Shown here in pieces: positions 1 to 9,388 of a stretch of DNA of 64,000 nt. The position numbers were made by a program, and so were the translations under genes. The DNA is taken from positions 1-64,000 of IMG/VR virus record IMGVR_UViG_3300050343_000255; one strand, written 5' to 3'. Positions within the stretch are counted from its first letter, which is position 1, and each line of letters opens with the position of its first letter. Source of the stretch: a virus. Below the pieces are notes generated by a model. The model saw only the letters and a program-made list of their open reading frames with translations. It had not been told where the DNA came from and did no database searches.

Positions 1-1050
1 ATCAATGTCATCAACCCCACCAAGAGCAAGGCGAATTTCTGATCGGTACTGTTTGACGTATAAATTCTGGTCACCTGAAACACTATCAGGAGTCATATAT
101 CCAACACGGTCAGTTGGCTCTAGGTTTGCAATTACCCGTGGAACTTTGATTTGTCCATCAAGAGTTCCGGCACCAAACGGTTGACTTACACGTGTACTAG
201 CACGACCTGTGCCACCAATTGGAGCAAATCCTGCTTGTGAGCTAATCGTAGGTCGGAAACTATTGTCATCTCCACTATCAAGGATGTCGTGACGTGGACG
301 ACTTGAAATAAGTGTGGGATTTCCAAAGAACTTCATGTTCTTACGGATGTTTCTCACTAATTCATCGTGATACAGAATCTGGTGAGCCAACCAATCGAAT
401 TCTCCATTACCTGTAGCTTCACCTGTACAGTCCATGTGATTAAACACTTCAACTGCAGGAATAAACCCAAGACTGTTAGTCAATACTTCTGTCTGACCAG
501 GCATCTTGAAGGGCATTGCACCCATCTGATTTGAGAACTCAATCTTCTCGTCTGAGATCGTTTGCTCGATACGATCTTTGTAGACCTTGAGTTGAATCCA
601 CTTCTTTTTACCGTTCGATCCATTTGAACCTGGCAGATTGTCTGCTAGTCCAATGGTTTGCTGAACATTGAAGGAATAAACCAGGACTAATGACTCAAGA
701 TCTCCAGCTTGATCGCGATACGCTCTATAGCTGTCCTTAGGGAAGTAAAGAATCTGATAACTTTCACCTGCAGGACGAAAGTAAAAGAGGCCTTGTCCAT
801 CACATAGGAAGTAATCAACAATACTCTCGAACTTCATCTCTAGCATGTTCTCTTGAGCGAGCTTTGCTAGAAATTCACGTCGTTTGCCAAAGGAATCCTG
901 CTCTGAATAGAACTCAATACCTCTACGCAGCATAAATGTCCTCATCTGTGCAAGATGAGATGACACAATCATTGTGTCTACAGATAAATCCCCACGTCGT
1001 TCTTTTGCTGCAAGTAGTATTTGTTGAAATTCGCTATTGATTGAATTCAT
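1..1050 (-). CDS. Portal protein (N-terminal 350 residues, runs off window)
   Basis: An uninterrupted minus-strand frame begins with ATG at 1048-1050 and is still open at base 1, giving about 350 residues of a larger protein. It starts MNSINSEFQQILLAAKERRG and contains stretches such as VDYFLCDGQGLFYF and ILYFPKDSYRAYRDQAGDLE, which look like the mixed alpha/beta stem and wing regions of phage portals. It lies downstream of terL on the same strand, the usual packaging order. In the virion a portal forms the dodecameric ring through which terminase pumps DNA. The call rests on position, size and sequence style; no single diagnostic motif exists. Confidence 0.62.
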   Translation of the reverse strand, partial: MNSINSEFQQILLAAKERRGDLSVDTMIVSSHLAQMRTFMLRRGIEFYSEQDSFGKRREFLAKLAQENMLEMKFESIVDYFLCDGQGLFYFRPAGESYQILYFPKDSYRAYRDQAGDLESLVLVYSFNVQQTIGLADNLPGSNGSNGKKKWIQLKVYKDRIEQTISDEKIEFSNQMGAMPFKMPGQTEVLTNSLGFIPAVEVFNHMDCTGEATGNGEFDWLAHQILYHDELVRNIRKNMKFFGNPTLISSRPRHDILDSGDDNSFRPTISSQAGFAPIGGTGRASTRVSQPFGAGTLDGQIKVPRVIANLEPTDRVGYMTPDSVSGDQNLYVKQYRSEIRLALGGVDDID

Positions 1051-1082
1051 TTCAATATTTCATGCTGTTCATTAGTTTTATA

Positions 1083-1958
1083 CTACTTGATATCTTCCCT
1101 TGCTTGTTTGTAAATTTCTTCAGCATTGGATTTAATAGGATCAGGTGCTTCTGGATTTACATAAGTAAAGTCAAATGGACTTCTCCCACCAAATAAAGCT
1201 TGTTGAGATTTAGTTGCACGATCTCTTGTTTCTTTAATTGATTTATTCAATCCTTTCTCACGTTTTTGTGCACCAAAGCGATCGTTTGCACTGTAATCAT
1301 TATTACCATAGAATTCAAAGTCATTACGCATTGAACGCTGATTTAATTTGTTTGAATCAATGTACATATCCATGAATCGTGCAGCAGCCGCAGGGCTGTC
1401 ATCAGCACCACCATATTTACCGCCACCACCATCAGCACCGTAACTACGATAAGAGTTATCGTTCAAGACCTTACTGTTATCAACAGAGTAATCGTAGTTT
1501 TGCGTTTGCCTGATTGAGTTATCTTGATTTACTTGATTGCTATCACCATCGATACTGATTGGATTGGATTGTGAAATAGGAGAAGCAATAGAGTTATCAC
1601 CAGCGGTTGCATTTCCAGCACTAGATGATCCAGGACCAGGATTTGTTTCTGGAACAGTTTCAGCAGTATCAGGCTCATCTTCTTTTACATATCCACGAAG
1701 TTTATCTAAAGCAGCTTCTGTACCACCACCAGCTTTAGTTGTGTCTTTGATTTTATCGTAATAGCTCAATACGGCTTTTGCACCATCAGACTTAGATACA
1801 CCTTCTCCACGATTATCAAATACATGCCGTACATCTAAACCACTAAATCTAGACACAGGTCCTTTCTTTTTATCTGATCCAGCACCTCGCGCTTCAAGGT
1901 CATAATCAGCTAAGTAATCGTTAAAACCACGAAGAGCTTCCCCTGCTTTACGAGCCAT
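1083..1958 (-). CDS. Probable virion protein with Asn/Asp/Ser-rich repeat segment
   Basis: 291 residues between terL and the portal on the same strand. Residues about 110-175 hold a low-complexity Asn/Asp/Ser/Ile segment, including AGDNSIASPI and VNQDNSI, which reads like short beta-helix or filament repeats. The same segment recurs in the plus-strand protein at 21897-22511. The C-terminus is rich in Arg, Lys and Asn. No enzyme motif is visible. A TACAATAG late-type promoter element lies 28 bases upstream, inside the 3' end of terL. A structural or head-joining role is inferred from position; the exact function is unknown. Confidence 0.6.
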   Translation of the reverse strand: MARKAGEALRGFNDYLADYDLEARGAGSDKKKGPVSRFSGLDVRHVFDNRGEGVSKSDGAKAVLSYYDKIKDTTKAGGGTEAALDKLRGYVKEDEPDTAETVPETNPGPGSSSAGNATAGDNSIASPISQSNPISIDGDSNQVNQDNSIRQTQNYDYSVDNSKVLNDNSYRSYGADGGGGKYGGADDSPAAAARFMDMYIDSNKLNQRSMRNDFEFYGNNDYSANDRFGAQKREKGLNKSIKETRDRATKSQQALFGGRSPFDFTYVNPEAPDPIKSNAEEIYKQAREDIK

Positions 1959-1966
1959 CTTACTAT

Positions 1967-3505
1967 TTATAAATTAAAGCTGTCACTATTGTAGTCCATC
2001 TGCAAACTTCCTCTTCTTAGTAATCCACCCATAGTTAGTACCATTGAGTCTACAGCGTCGTCATGTGGTGAATGACCAAAGTTTAGTAGCTCTTCTTCAA
2101 GTACATCCCATTTACGCCACTTGTTCCAAACAACTTTTTTGTGTTCATATAAGCCAAGGACACCACGAAGCCTTGCAAGTTTGTCTCCTTTAAATCCTTT
2201 GACTGGTGATACAGATAAGTTATACAACGCACGCTGTTCGAGAATTATTCTTTTAAAGTCACCCTCAAATGAGTTTTGATAAGCAACGGCTTCAGGCCAT
2301 ATTATGCACGGCGACATTGTTGGAAAGAATTGACCTTCGTCATTCTCAAGAACAATATTCCAATCAGCAAGCATTTGGCAGAGCAGATCCATCTTATCGA
2401 GATTGCCCATCGTGCGAGCACGCCGTTGATCAATCATGTAAATTTTGCCTTCTTTGATTCCACCGAGAGTCATGACAGTCCAGTCATTCTTCTCTTTTAA
2501 TCCAGCACTAAGGTCAATTCCTACACCCAGACAGTCGTAATCCTCAGGTACTTCTCCTTTAATGATTAGCTCAGGAGAGATGCCTACATCAGTTGACTTG
2601 ACTGCAGTGTTTAGATACTGATATGCAAAGGCAACACGATCTTCCGTCTTACGTTCATTCAGGTATTTCATAGACCAGAACTCTGGCCAATATGATCTTT
2701 GCTTTCCGTCTGCGTCTGTTATGACTGCTCGCTGAACAATCTGTTTCCACTTGTTTTTTGGAACGAATAACGTGGCGTGAATATCGTCATAGTGGAAGCG
2801 GGTTCCCAAACAGATAGCCCGTGCACCTTGGAACATCGTTGGTGCGATAACGTTAGACCACGTCTGCTCCATCTCACGGCGAATGTCTGGGTTGTTGATC
2901 GAAGCGGCAGATTTGATAGGGTCATCAATAAGCACCAACTGCGATCGTTTAGAGGTGATTGCACCTTTGAGACCACCGCACGCAATTGTGAAAGCTTCTT
3001 CACCTGCTGTGTCAATTCCTGCAAACTCATAATCAATAGACCAATACTCATCCGAACGTTTTATTTTTGAGAGCCTTACCATCGGGAAGATCTCTCGATA
3101 TTTATTGCTTGTCAGTATTCCTTTAATCGTTGCTGACTTGGCACGACTGATGTCCACCATGTAAGCGATATATAGGATCCGTAGCATCTGCTTGGCAGCT
3201 GCATGTCGTCCAATCATCCAGGCTGCAAACAAACCAAGGACAGTACTTTTGGCAGAACCACGTGGTGCGAGGATCGAGGTGTTTGGACCTGCGATTCCAA
3301 TTAGGCATTCACTATCTTCTCCAGTACATAGCTCAGCATGCCACTCCAACATATGTTTTGCAGCAGGCTTTCCCATGAACTTACAAAAGTCTTGGAAGTT
3401 ATCTCTTGCTTTTAAAACATCTTCACTTGGTGGTTTGACAGTTACCTTTGTAGCTGTCATCAGTGCTATTCGTCTGTACGCTAATGACGCGCTAGGTATT
3501 GCCAT
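1967..3505 (-). CDS. terL: Terminase large subunit
   Basis: 512 residues. The ATPase half has a Walker A motif in ILAPRGSAKSTVLG and a Walker B in QLVLIDDP; IDD supplies the acidic residues. The C-terminal RNase H-fold nuclease shows its first acidic site in GVGIDLSAG and a late one in PHDDAVDSMV. The enzyme translocates DNA into the prohead and cuts the concatemer. Portal-like and candidate small-terminase genes lie either side. The first residues before MTATKVTV may be an over-long start; a shorter start at that Met is possible. Confidence 0.95.
   Translation of the reverse strand: MAIPSASLAYRRIALMTATKVTVKPPSEDVLKARDNFQDFCKFMGKPAAKHMLEWHAELCTGEDSECLIGIAGPNTSILAPRGSAKSTVLGLFAAWMIGRHAAAKQMLRILYIAYMVDISRAKSATIKGILTSNKYREIFPMVRLSKIKRSDEYWSIDYEFAGIDTAGEEAFTIACGGLKGAITSKRSQLVLIDDPIKSAASINNPDIRREMEQTWSNVIAPTMFQGARAICLGTRFHYDDIHATLFVPKNKWKQIVQRAVITDADGKQRSYWPEFWSMKYLNERKTEDRVAFAYQYLNTAVKSTDVGISPELIIKGEVPEDYDCLGVGIDLSAGLKEKNDWTVMTLGGIKEGKIYMIDQRRARTMGNLDKMDLLCQMLADWNIVLENDEGQFFPTMSPCIIWPEAVAYQNSFEGDFKRIILEQRALYNLSVSPVKGFKGDKLARLRGVLGLYEHKKVVWNKWRKWDVLEEELLNFGHSPHDDAVDSMVLTMGGLLRRGSLQMDYNSDSFNL
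1986..1993 (-). promoter_or_regulatory. TACAATAG late-type promoter element
   Basis: Exact TACAATAG on the minus strand, 28 bases upstream of the start codon of the 1083-1958 gene. One of nine exact copies in the window, nearly all upstream of virion-type genes. Confidence 0.5.
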
Positions 3506-3536
3506 AAGTTAGCCTTTCCTAAAGTCTAACTAATAA

Positions 3537-3824
3537 TTACCTTCGTGATAAACCGTATGCCTTTGCTTGTCTGTCAGCAGCTCTGTCTTTCATCCTACTA
3601 ATAGCTCTTCCTCTTGCTTCTCTTGCTTTACTTTCACCATACGAAATTCCCATATCACGGAGGAAGATTGCAGCCTCTTCAGCTCTTACACCTGAACCTG
3701 AACTACCATCAGGCATTTTAGGTAATGCTTTTGGTAGTGTCCCTTGTAACCTCAGACCAGAAGTCTGTGTATCTTCAATAGCTGGTAATTCTGCTAGTTC
3801 TGGAACAGGAGGTAAATAGCTCAT
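3537..3824 (-). CDS. Hypothetical protein between terS-like and terL
   Basis: 95 residues, proline- and leucine-rich at the N-terminus (VPELAELPAIEDTQTS) and basic with predicted helix at the C-terminus (RGRAISRMKDRAADRQAK). Its start codon overlaps the stop of the upstream gene at 3824, so the two are translationally coupled. No family recognised. Position suggests packaging or head assembly. Confidence 0.65.
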   Translation of the reverse strand: MSYLPPVPELAELPAIEDTQTSGLRLQGTLPKALPKMPDGSSGSGVRAEEAAIFLRDMGISYGESKAREARGRAISRMKDRAADRQAKAYGLSRR

Positions 3825-4363
3825 TAATTAAGCTCGCTGTAGATCTTTGCGAATACAGCATTAATCGCATTGTCGATAGGTTCAGCCAGATGTGGATCAT
3901 CTTTAAATATGGAGGCCATCTCACGCATCACACGATCAGCACCAGCAAGGATCAAGCCTCGTTTGTCTGTTGTACGGTTCATTCGATCAGACGTCTCAAT
4001 GTGCGAACGTAGTTCCTTCTCAAGCGAAGCAAGGCGTGCCGCACCATCCGAACCTTTGATCTCTCCCGAGGTAATGGCCATTCGTAGGTCTTGTATATCG
4101 GAGTGGAGAGCAGCAATTTCGCTATTGAGTATTTCACGGCGATTAAGCTTTTTAAATTTCATTTTGACCCAACGGGCCATATCATTAAATGTACCTGGAT
4201 AGCTCAGGATTCCTGCATATACCCAAATTTCAATGATTGATGGAGTGACCTCAGCAAATTCTTTGAACTCTTCTGATTCAGAAGCTGGGATCGTGTCAAG
4301 CCACTGATCTACATAACTGGTGTATACCTTTCCAGCTTTAGCGTTAGATGTACTTGTAGTCAT
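3824..4363 (-). CDS. Candidate terminase small subunit
   Basis: 179 residues. The N-terminal 75 residues are compact and helical (VTPSIIEIWVYAGIL). They are followed by a coiled-coil stretch with heptad spacing (ILNSEIAALHSDIQDL) and then a C-terminal helical domain. That order of DNA-binding-like head, coiled coil and tail is common in small terminase subunits, and the gene sits two genes upstream of terL on the same strand. No sequence motif proves it. Start and stop overlap with both neighbours by one base, as in a tight operon. Confidence 0.5.
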   Translation of the reverse strand: MTTSTSNAKAGKVYTSYVDQWLDTIPASESEEFKEFAEVTPSIIEIWVYAGILSYPGTFNDMARWVKMKFKKLNRREILNSEIAALHSDIQDLRMAITSGEIKGSDGAARLASLEKELRSHIETSDRMNRTTDKRGLILAGADRVMREMASIFKDDPHLAEPIDNAINAVFAKIYSELN

Positions 4364-4896
4364 CAGAAACTACGGGCAAGACGATTAGAACGACTACGAT
4401 CCCGTTCTTCACCCCGTGCATCGACGGTGTCTTGGAAGTCATAGGTTTCACGAGCTTGGGCACCTGTTTCTTTCAGATCCTTTCTACGCTGTTCGCCTTG
4501 TGCTTGTTCCATTCCAATGTTCCTACCGAACTGACGGTTCTGGAATTCATCTTGCAAGTTGAACTGTTTATCTAAACTCCTCATTCCATACCCAAACTCA
4601 TCTGCACGAGTCTTGGCATCAAAGTCATATTGAAGATCAGCACCAAACTTTGAATTATCTTTGTACAGACCAGATTGGAAGTTAGCCATCTCTTTTGAAA
4701 ATGCGTTATCCATGCTTTTGCCTATTGCATCAGCTGCTAGTCCCAGTTGTAATCCACCCCTGGCAGTGTCATCCTTGCTGGCCTCGCTGAAGAATTCATC
4801 CCTCATTGCACCAAAGTTGCTAACCCCTTTTTTTACTTGCTCTACATCTTGATTGTCATCAACACCATCTTTATCTACATCAACAAATTTACTCAT
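4363..4896 (-). CDS. Hypothetical virion-type protein with EF-hand-like N-terminus
   Basis: 177 residues. The N-terminus reads VDVDKDGVDDNQD, a dockerin/EF-hand-like calcium loop also seen in shortened form in the gene at 54991-55140. The rest is long charged helix rich in Phe, Gln, Arg and Asp (FNLQDEFQNRQFGRNIG). A TACAATAT element lies 26 bases upstream on the minus strand. No known family recognised; a structural or scaffolding role is a guess from position. Confidence 0.65.
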   Translation of the reverse strand: MSKFVDVDKDGVDDNQDVEQVKKGVSNFGAMRDEFFSEASKDDTARGGLQLGLAADAIGKSMDNAFSKEMANFQSGLYKDNSKFGADLQYDFDAKTRADEFGYGMRSLDKQFNLQDEFQNRQFGRNIGMEQAQGEQRRKDLKETGAQARETYDFQDTVDARGEERDRSRSNRLARSF

Positions 4897-4935
4897 CTTA
4901 CTTCTAAGGTATGTTGTTTTTATATTGTATCTAAC

Positions 4936-4943
4936 TACAATAG
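4936..4943 (+). promoter_or_regulatory. TACAATAG late-type promoter element
   Basis: Exact TACAATAG on the plus strand, 25 bases before the ATG at 4968. A near copy, TACAATAT, faces the other way at 4922-4929, serving the divergent minus-strand gene 26 bases away. The 71-base gap thus looks like a back-to-back promoter pair. Confidence 0.5.
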
Positions 4944-4967
4944 ATATATATCAGGCGTAGATGTGTC

Positions 4968-5981
4968 ATGCAATTCACTTATAGTAATTCCAATAATTAC
5001 TTGGCAGGTGCAAAAGAAGTAAATGATATTAGCACCAACATCTATAACGTCTCTAGGCAGACTGGTGTTGATACTAATAAACTTATTGAGACAGAGCGTA
5101 AGGCAAGAGCATCTAAGGCTGACGCGAAGAATGCAGCTGAAGGTACAATTGGTCGAACTTCAGTAAATCTTCTTGCTGGAATTAAGAAGGGTGATATAGA
5201 GCGTAAGTCTAAGAAGGATGTTGAGAAGATCATGAAGCCAGCCAAGCGTATGGCTGGTGTACTAGCACTGACTAACACAGGTTTAGCTGTTAAGAAGATG
5301 GGTCAAGACGCTGCTATTGATGCCCAAGAGCGGGCTGAAAGAAAAAGAATTAGAGATGAGAATGCATCTAAATATTCCAAAGAAATGGCTGAACTCAAGA
5401 AACTTCGTGAAGAACAGATTGCGGCATTAACTAAGACCGATGAGCCAGAATCAGCCCAACTAACTCCAGCATCCACAAGCACTTCTACATCTAGCATTCC
5501 TGTTGCAAGTGGCACGGCATTGACAGGATCATCTAAGAAAGTAGCAGATGCTATTGCTGGACCTGAATCAGGCTCCTTTGGATATGAAGCTTTTAATCAA
5601 GGTGGCGCTAAGGGAGGCACTAAAGTACTAGGAAAGTCTGGATCGCATAAAGAGGTATTTGGTACACCACTAACAAGCATGACCTTAGGACAAATATTTG
5701 ACAAACAAAATACTAAGCAACAAGGATTAAGTCTTGATGAGCACTTTAAGACCGGTGGCCTACATGCAGTTGGCAGATATCAATTCATTGGTCCGACATT
5801 ACAGGATGAAGTTAGTCGAATGGGTTTGTCAAAAGATACTAAGTTTACTCCTGAAGTGCAGGATCAAATATTCTTAAGTCATCTCAAACGAGTAGGTAAT
5901 ATTTCACCATGGGTTGGCCCTTCAACTCAATATTCACCTGAGAAAATATCTGAGCTTAATAACTTAATTGCAAGCCTCTAA
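4968..5981 (+). CDS. Virion-associated lysozyme-like (transglycosylase-fold) protein
   Basis: 337 residues. Residues about 1-190 are charged helix with one weakly hydrophobic stretch (RMAGVLALTNTGLAV) and a Thr/Ser linker. The C-terminal ~140 residues resemble phage-type lysozyme/transglycosylase domains: GPESGSFGYEAFN supplies a Glu in an ESG-like site and LHAVGRYQFIGPTL matches the GRYQ core. Such proteins open peptidoglycan during DNA entry. It is the only plus-strand gene in the first 13 kb, has its own TACAATAG element, and its stop abuts the stop of the convergent gene at 5982. Confidence 0.72.
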   Translation: MQFTYSNSNNYLAGAKEVNDISTNIYNVSRQTGVDTNKLIETERKARASKADAKNAAEGTIGRTSVNLLAGIKKGDIERKSKKDVEKIMKPAKRMAGVLALTNTGLAVKKMGQDAAIDAQERAERKRIRDENASKYSKEMAELKKLREEQIAALTKTDEPESAQLTPASTSTSTSSIPVASGTALTGSSKKVADAIAGPESGSFGYEAFNQGGAKGGTKVLGKSGSHKEVFGTPLTSMTLGQIFDKQNTKQQGLSLDEHFKTGGLHAVGRYQFIGPTLQDEVSRMGLSKDTKFTPEVQDQIFLSHLKRVGNISPWVGPSTQYSPEKISELNNLIASL

Positions 5982-6632
5982 TTATTGAAATCCTTGACCA
6001 AATGCATTTAGACCTTGGATGATCATCATAAGTTGCTTGTCTCTGGCATTACGAGATTCACGTGCATCTTTCATATCTAGAACACGATTATCGTAAGCCT
6101 GTTGTCTTTGATTCTGTGCATCCGTAATATCCATTCGTCGATTCTGTAATGCCAGTTGATTGGCAAGACGTGTGTCAGCTTTGGTTTCTGCCTTTGTTTC
6201 TTTTGCTCTTGCTTTGTCTCCTAAAAGTTGAGACAATGCATTAATATCTTTATCGCCTATTTCAGATCCATACCCAGCTTGTTGTACTTGCTGTACAAGA
6301 TTTTGTCTGCGAGTTGCATCTAGTTGAAGGTCCTTAATTGTTCTTTCAAGAACGCCTTCATCAGTATTTTCTGTAATATTTAAATTTCCGGTATTTGCAA
6401 GATTAGGTAACTCTTTTTTTAAACGTGAAATCGCAATACCATAGTCCCGTTCTAAATTTCTTTTATATGTATCTTTTACGCCTTGGTCGATCTTACTGCC
6501 TTGCCCAGTAAATAGATCGCCTAAAATATCCCCTAGATCTTTTTTACGTGTTCCGTCTATAGGATTATAATTTGCAACTTCTCTGTCAATATTTGCTTGA
6601 GAAGTATCGAAGAGAAAATCTGATAATGACAT
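5982..6632 (-). CDS. Hypothetical helical virion protein
   Basis: 216 residues, highly charged and predicted almost wholly helical. A repeated Asp/Arg/Asn/Gln heptad-like tail (DITDAQNQRQQAYDNRVLDM) ends in a short hydrophobic patch. The stop codon touches the convergent lysozyme-like gene. The start overlaps the stop of the next gene upstream by one base. No family recognised; an internal virion role fits its neighbours. Confidence 0.6.
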   Translation of the reverse strand: MSLSDFLFDTSQANIDREVANYNPIDGTRKKDLGDILGDLFTGQGSKIDQGVKDTYKRNLERDYGIAISRLKKELPNLANTGNLNITENTDEGVLERTIKDLQLDATRRQNLVQQVQQAGYGSEIGDKDINALSQLLGDKARAKETKAETKADTRLANQLALQNRRMDITDAQNQRQQAYDNRVLDMKDARESRNARDKQLMMIIQGLNAFGQGFQ

Positions 6633-7123
6633 TAAACCAACCCTCGCTGTTGTAACAACTTAACTGCTTCTTCTATCTTACGTTGTTCAGCAGACTTACC
6701 ACCGCCAAGTATGAATTGAGTTCCGTCACTCACCATCTTGCCTAGTCCTGCACCTGCGGCAATTCCCAAAGGACCACCAACAGCACCAAGCGTTCCACCG
6801 ATACCCATAGCTGCCGCATCCATGCCTCTATTAGCAAGACTGTCTTGACCGGCTATTACGTCTGCCACATCAAGTCCTACTAAAGCAGCACTCAGTCCTG
6901 GTACGAATCTAAGTGCCCTTCTTACTGCTGGACTATTAGCAAACCTTCCGACTTTGCCTCCGATTTTTGTAGCGCCACCTGTCTTTCCAATTAATCCCGT
7001 TAGATCATCTTGTGCAGTCTTTGCGAATCCTTGACCACTTAAAAAACGCATGACGTCATCAAGGTTAGTTTTACCTAACTGTGAAAGACCTTGTTGTGCA
7101 TTGTCAATTGAATGTCCGATCAT
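6632..7123 (-). CDS. Glycine-rich hydrophobic virion-type protein
   Basis: 163 residues. A long Gly/Ala/Leu-rich hydrophobic stretch (AAMGIGGTLGAVGGPLGIAA) could span or insert into a membrane. The segment GGKVGRFANSP is echoed at the N-terminus of the protein encoded at 9372-9767 (IGKVGRFAGS), so the two look like paralogues. It is one of a run of similar small proteins here. A role in crossing or perturbing the host membrane during infection is inferred, not shown. Confidence 0.6.
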   Translation of the reverse strand: MIGHSIDNAQQGLSQLGKTNLDDVMRFLSGQGFAKTAQDDLTGLIGKTGGATKIGGKVGRFANSPAVRRALRFVPGLSAALVGLDVADVIAGQDSLANRGMDAAAMGIGGTLGAVGGPLGIAAGAGLGKMVSDGTQFILGGGKSAEQRKIEEAVKLLQQRGLV

Positions 7124-7141
7124 GACTTTTTTAAATAATGT

Positions 7142-7573
7142 TTAACCGAGAGCAGTACCAATTGCTTTGCCGCCTTGTGCAGCAGCCAGTCCTACCATTG
7201 GTCCACCCAGCAATGTGCCACCGATGCCTGCAACGGCACCAAGCGCAGATCCAAAGATACCTTTACGTGCAGTTTTGTTAGCTGCATCTCTTGCTTCTTT
7301 GGCTCTTTTTTTGGCTTGGCTTACCACTGCTTGCGCACCTAAGCTTGTTGCGTATGCATTGGCATCTGCCTGCATCGCACTACTTTGTTCTAGTGCACTG
7401 GAAGCTGTATCCTGAGCAATAAAGCTTGAGGGATCAAATGCATTGGCCCTATTTGCTTTATAGATATTTCCTAAGTTCACTGCATTTCCATACGCAGCTG
7501 CGTTTGTCGTTCTACCTGAAGAGGTGAACGGATCTAAAACTAAACTACTTGGAGATGCTGAGAAACTAGCCAT
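7142..7573 (-). CDS. Glycine/alanine-rich virion-type protein
   Basis: 143 residues. The middle is Ala/Ser/Gln-rich and helical. The C-terminus is a Gly/Ala hydrophobic segment (IFGSALGAVAGIGGTLLGGP) preceded by a basic patch (AKKRAKEARDAANK). This basic-then-hydrophobic layout resembles neighbours at 6632 and 7717. Function unknown. Confidence 0.6.
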   Translation of the reverse strand: MASFSASPSSLVLDPFTSSGRTTNAAAYGNAVNLGNIYKANRANAFDPSSFIAQDTASSALEQSSAMQADANAYATSLGAQAVVSQAKKRAKEARDAANKTARKGIFGSALGAVAGIGGTLLGGPMVGLAAAQGGKAIGTALG

Positions 7574-7615
7574 ATCTTTTAATTAGCCTTTATTAAGTGT
7601 ATCAATATTCACTAT

Positions 7616-7998
7616 TATGTTGTAATCCTGGAACTGGAGTGGACCCAGTTACCTGGTGGCATTCCTCCACCTTTATCCACCAAGCTTGCAAATCCACCTA
7701 ATCAAATGCAGATCCATTAAAACCCACCAGCTGCTCCAAATGAGCCAATATTTCCGACAGCATCAAATATGCCACTTATGCCTGCCGCATTCTGAGTTGT
7801 TGCTTGTGCTGCTGCATTAGCCTTTGCCATAATATTTTCAGCTTTGTTTTTCCCATATATTCCGATAGCTGCCCCACCCAAATTAGAATCAGTCAAGAAT
7901 GCTTGAGACTTTAGTTTTGCCCGTTCCCGGTTATTTGTTCCTGCAACCTTATTGACATCAAATGGGTCGCTGAAGTTTGTTGGGTTAAATCCAAACAT
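7616..7998 (-). CDS. Small glycine-rich protein, probably longer than the intact frame (7717-7998)
   Basis: The intact frame 7717-7998 gives 93 residues ending FGAAGGF. Directly after that stop, two successive one-base shifts restore plausible protein: NGSAFD, then LGGFASLVDKGGGMPPGNW, with a stop at 7616-7618. I read this as one gene interrupted by two indels next to TTTT and GATT runs. Function unknown; it belongs to the glycine-rich virion set. Confidence 0.5.
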
Positions 7999-8003
7999 AA
8001 TCT

Positions 8004-9260
8004 TTACTGTAAGTATTGTTCAGCGCTACCGCCTTGCATTTGATTCTCTAAAGAATTCCTGCGACGTCGCTCTCCTTCAATTATATTACCTCCAACTTGT
8101 CCAGTAGCTAATCCAGCCATACCCCCAAGTAGTCCACCGATTGCAGCACGTTTACTCTTAAGTCCATACTTTGCTCCAGCTAGTCCACCAGCCAATGCTG
8201 CGGTGTAAGGAACAATACCTGTGGTTACTGGTAGACCTCTACCCAAGAACTGAACTTCAGGTCCGTGGATACCTTCATCGGTAAACTTCAGAGCTCCTGC
8301 ACCAATGGTTAGATCTCCATCTGTTGGGTTGTAGTCCTCACGCTTGTCATACTTGAAAGCTTGATAGCGTTTGTATTCATCACGGCTTACATCAGGTCTT
8401 ACTTTTTTGAACTCTTCATATGGAAGTAGTTGACCAGTACGACCCATCAAATACTTAAGACCAATCTCTCCTAGGACATTTGCACTTTTAGTTGGATCGT
8501 CTTCTGATGGTAGTGCTGCTTTATATCCCTCAGCCCCACCAAATGGGCTCATAAGACCTAGTCCAGTATTAATTGCAATACCTGTAGGAATTGCTAGGGA
8601 CTGCACCATGCCAGGGCTGTAATTGCGCTTTTGCAGATCACCTGAATCATCAAAGCTATAGCCACGTGCGGCTGTCAATTTATCATCTACATACTTTGCT
8701 TTTTTAGTATCCACCATTTCTTTGATGGAATCCTTATCTTGCATATTCAAATATCTTGGAGCCTTACCATCTGGTGTAGACCTAAATGGAATCTCAGAAC
8801 TCTGTACCCGAGATTTTTTATAAAGCTGGGGAACAACACGAGATAGTGCTTGCTCATTGATTACTTCACCTGTGGCCTGTAGTGCATTCAGGAGCCAATA
8901 AACACTACGGGTAGTGTCTTGGGTTAAGTCGTTAGCAATATCTCCTGTTAGCTGTCCACTCTTTCTTCCAGTACTGCCTTTTAGCTGCATATCAAACTCT
9001 TCAAGAGCTTGACGCTTCTCAGGTCTCAATGTGCCAGTAAGCTCTTGCAACCGAAATGCAGCAGGGTGGGTTCCCATAAGAGAATCTGCTTTGGTTGATT
9101 CTTCTGTTAGACCACTTAGTTTGCGATCACGAAGCATCACATTTCTACGATCCTCACGGCCTATCCCATAACTTTCGCTAAAGCCCTCACCAAAATCTTG
9201 TCCAAAGCCTTTAATGCTACTAAGTATATTCCTTACTTGCTGCATCCGATCTTTAGCCAT
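8004..9260 (-). CDS. Large virion-type protein with C-terminal hydrophobic hairpin
   Basis: 418 residues. The N-terminal ~290 are mixed and charged (DFGEGFSESYGIGREDRR near the start). Residues about 335-395 hold two Gly/Ala/Leu hydrophobic stretches (TGIVPYTAALAGGLAGAKYG and AAIGGLLGGMAGLATGQVGG) separated by a basic turn, a possible membrane hairpin. The tail is basic and Gln-rich. No known family. The start codon overlaps the stop of the small frame at 9260. Confidence 0.6.
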   Translation of the reverse strand: MAKDRMQQVRNILSSIKGFGQDFGEGFSESYGIGREDRRNVMLRDRKLSGLTEESTKADSLMGTHPAAFRLQELTGTLRPEKRQALEEFDMQLKGSTGRKSGQLTGDIANDLTQDTTRSVYWLLNALQATGEVINEQALSRVVPQLYKKSRVQSSEIPFRSTPDGKAPRYLNMQDKDSIKEMVDTKKAKYVDDKLTAARGYSFDDSGDLQKRNYSPGMVQSLAIPTGIAINTGLGLMSPFGGAEGYKAALPSEDDPTKSANVLGEIGLKYLMGRTGQLLPYEEFKKVRPDVSRDEYKRYQAFKYDKREDYNPTDGDLTIGAGALKFTDEGIHGPEVQFLGRGLPVTTGIVPYTAALAGGLAGAKYGLKSKRAAIGGLLGGMAGLATGQVGGNIIEGERRRRNSLENQMQGGSAEQYLQ

Positions 9261-9388
9261 TAACCAATACCTTGATTGTCGTATAGATAGCTTTGTGTGG
9301 ATCCCGGTAGTAGTCCTAATTCAGCTAACAGCTTTCCTGTTTGATCCTGTCGGATCATGTTCTCCAGTGCTTCACGATCCTTGTGCAC
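9260..9388 (-). CDS. Short frame, probably the C-terminus of the 9372-9767 protein
   Basis: A 42-codon frame from GTG at 9388 to TAA at 9260-9262 encodes a helical, protein-like peptide (DREALENMIRQDQTGKLLAE). It overlaps the end of the upstream frame, which stops early at YEKLSAQGS. A single base insertion near 9388 would fuse the two. It may instead be a separate tiny gene, coupled to the next gene by a one-base overlap. Confidence 0.4.
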   Translation of the reverse strand: MHKDREALENMIRQDQTGKLLAELGLLPGSTQSYLYDNQGIG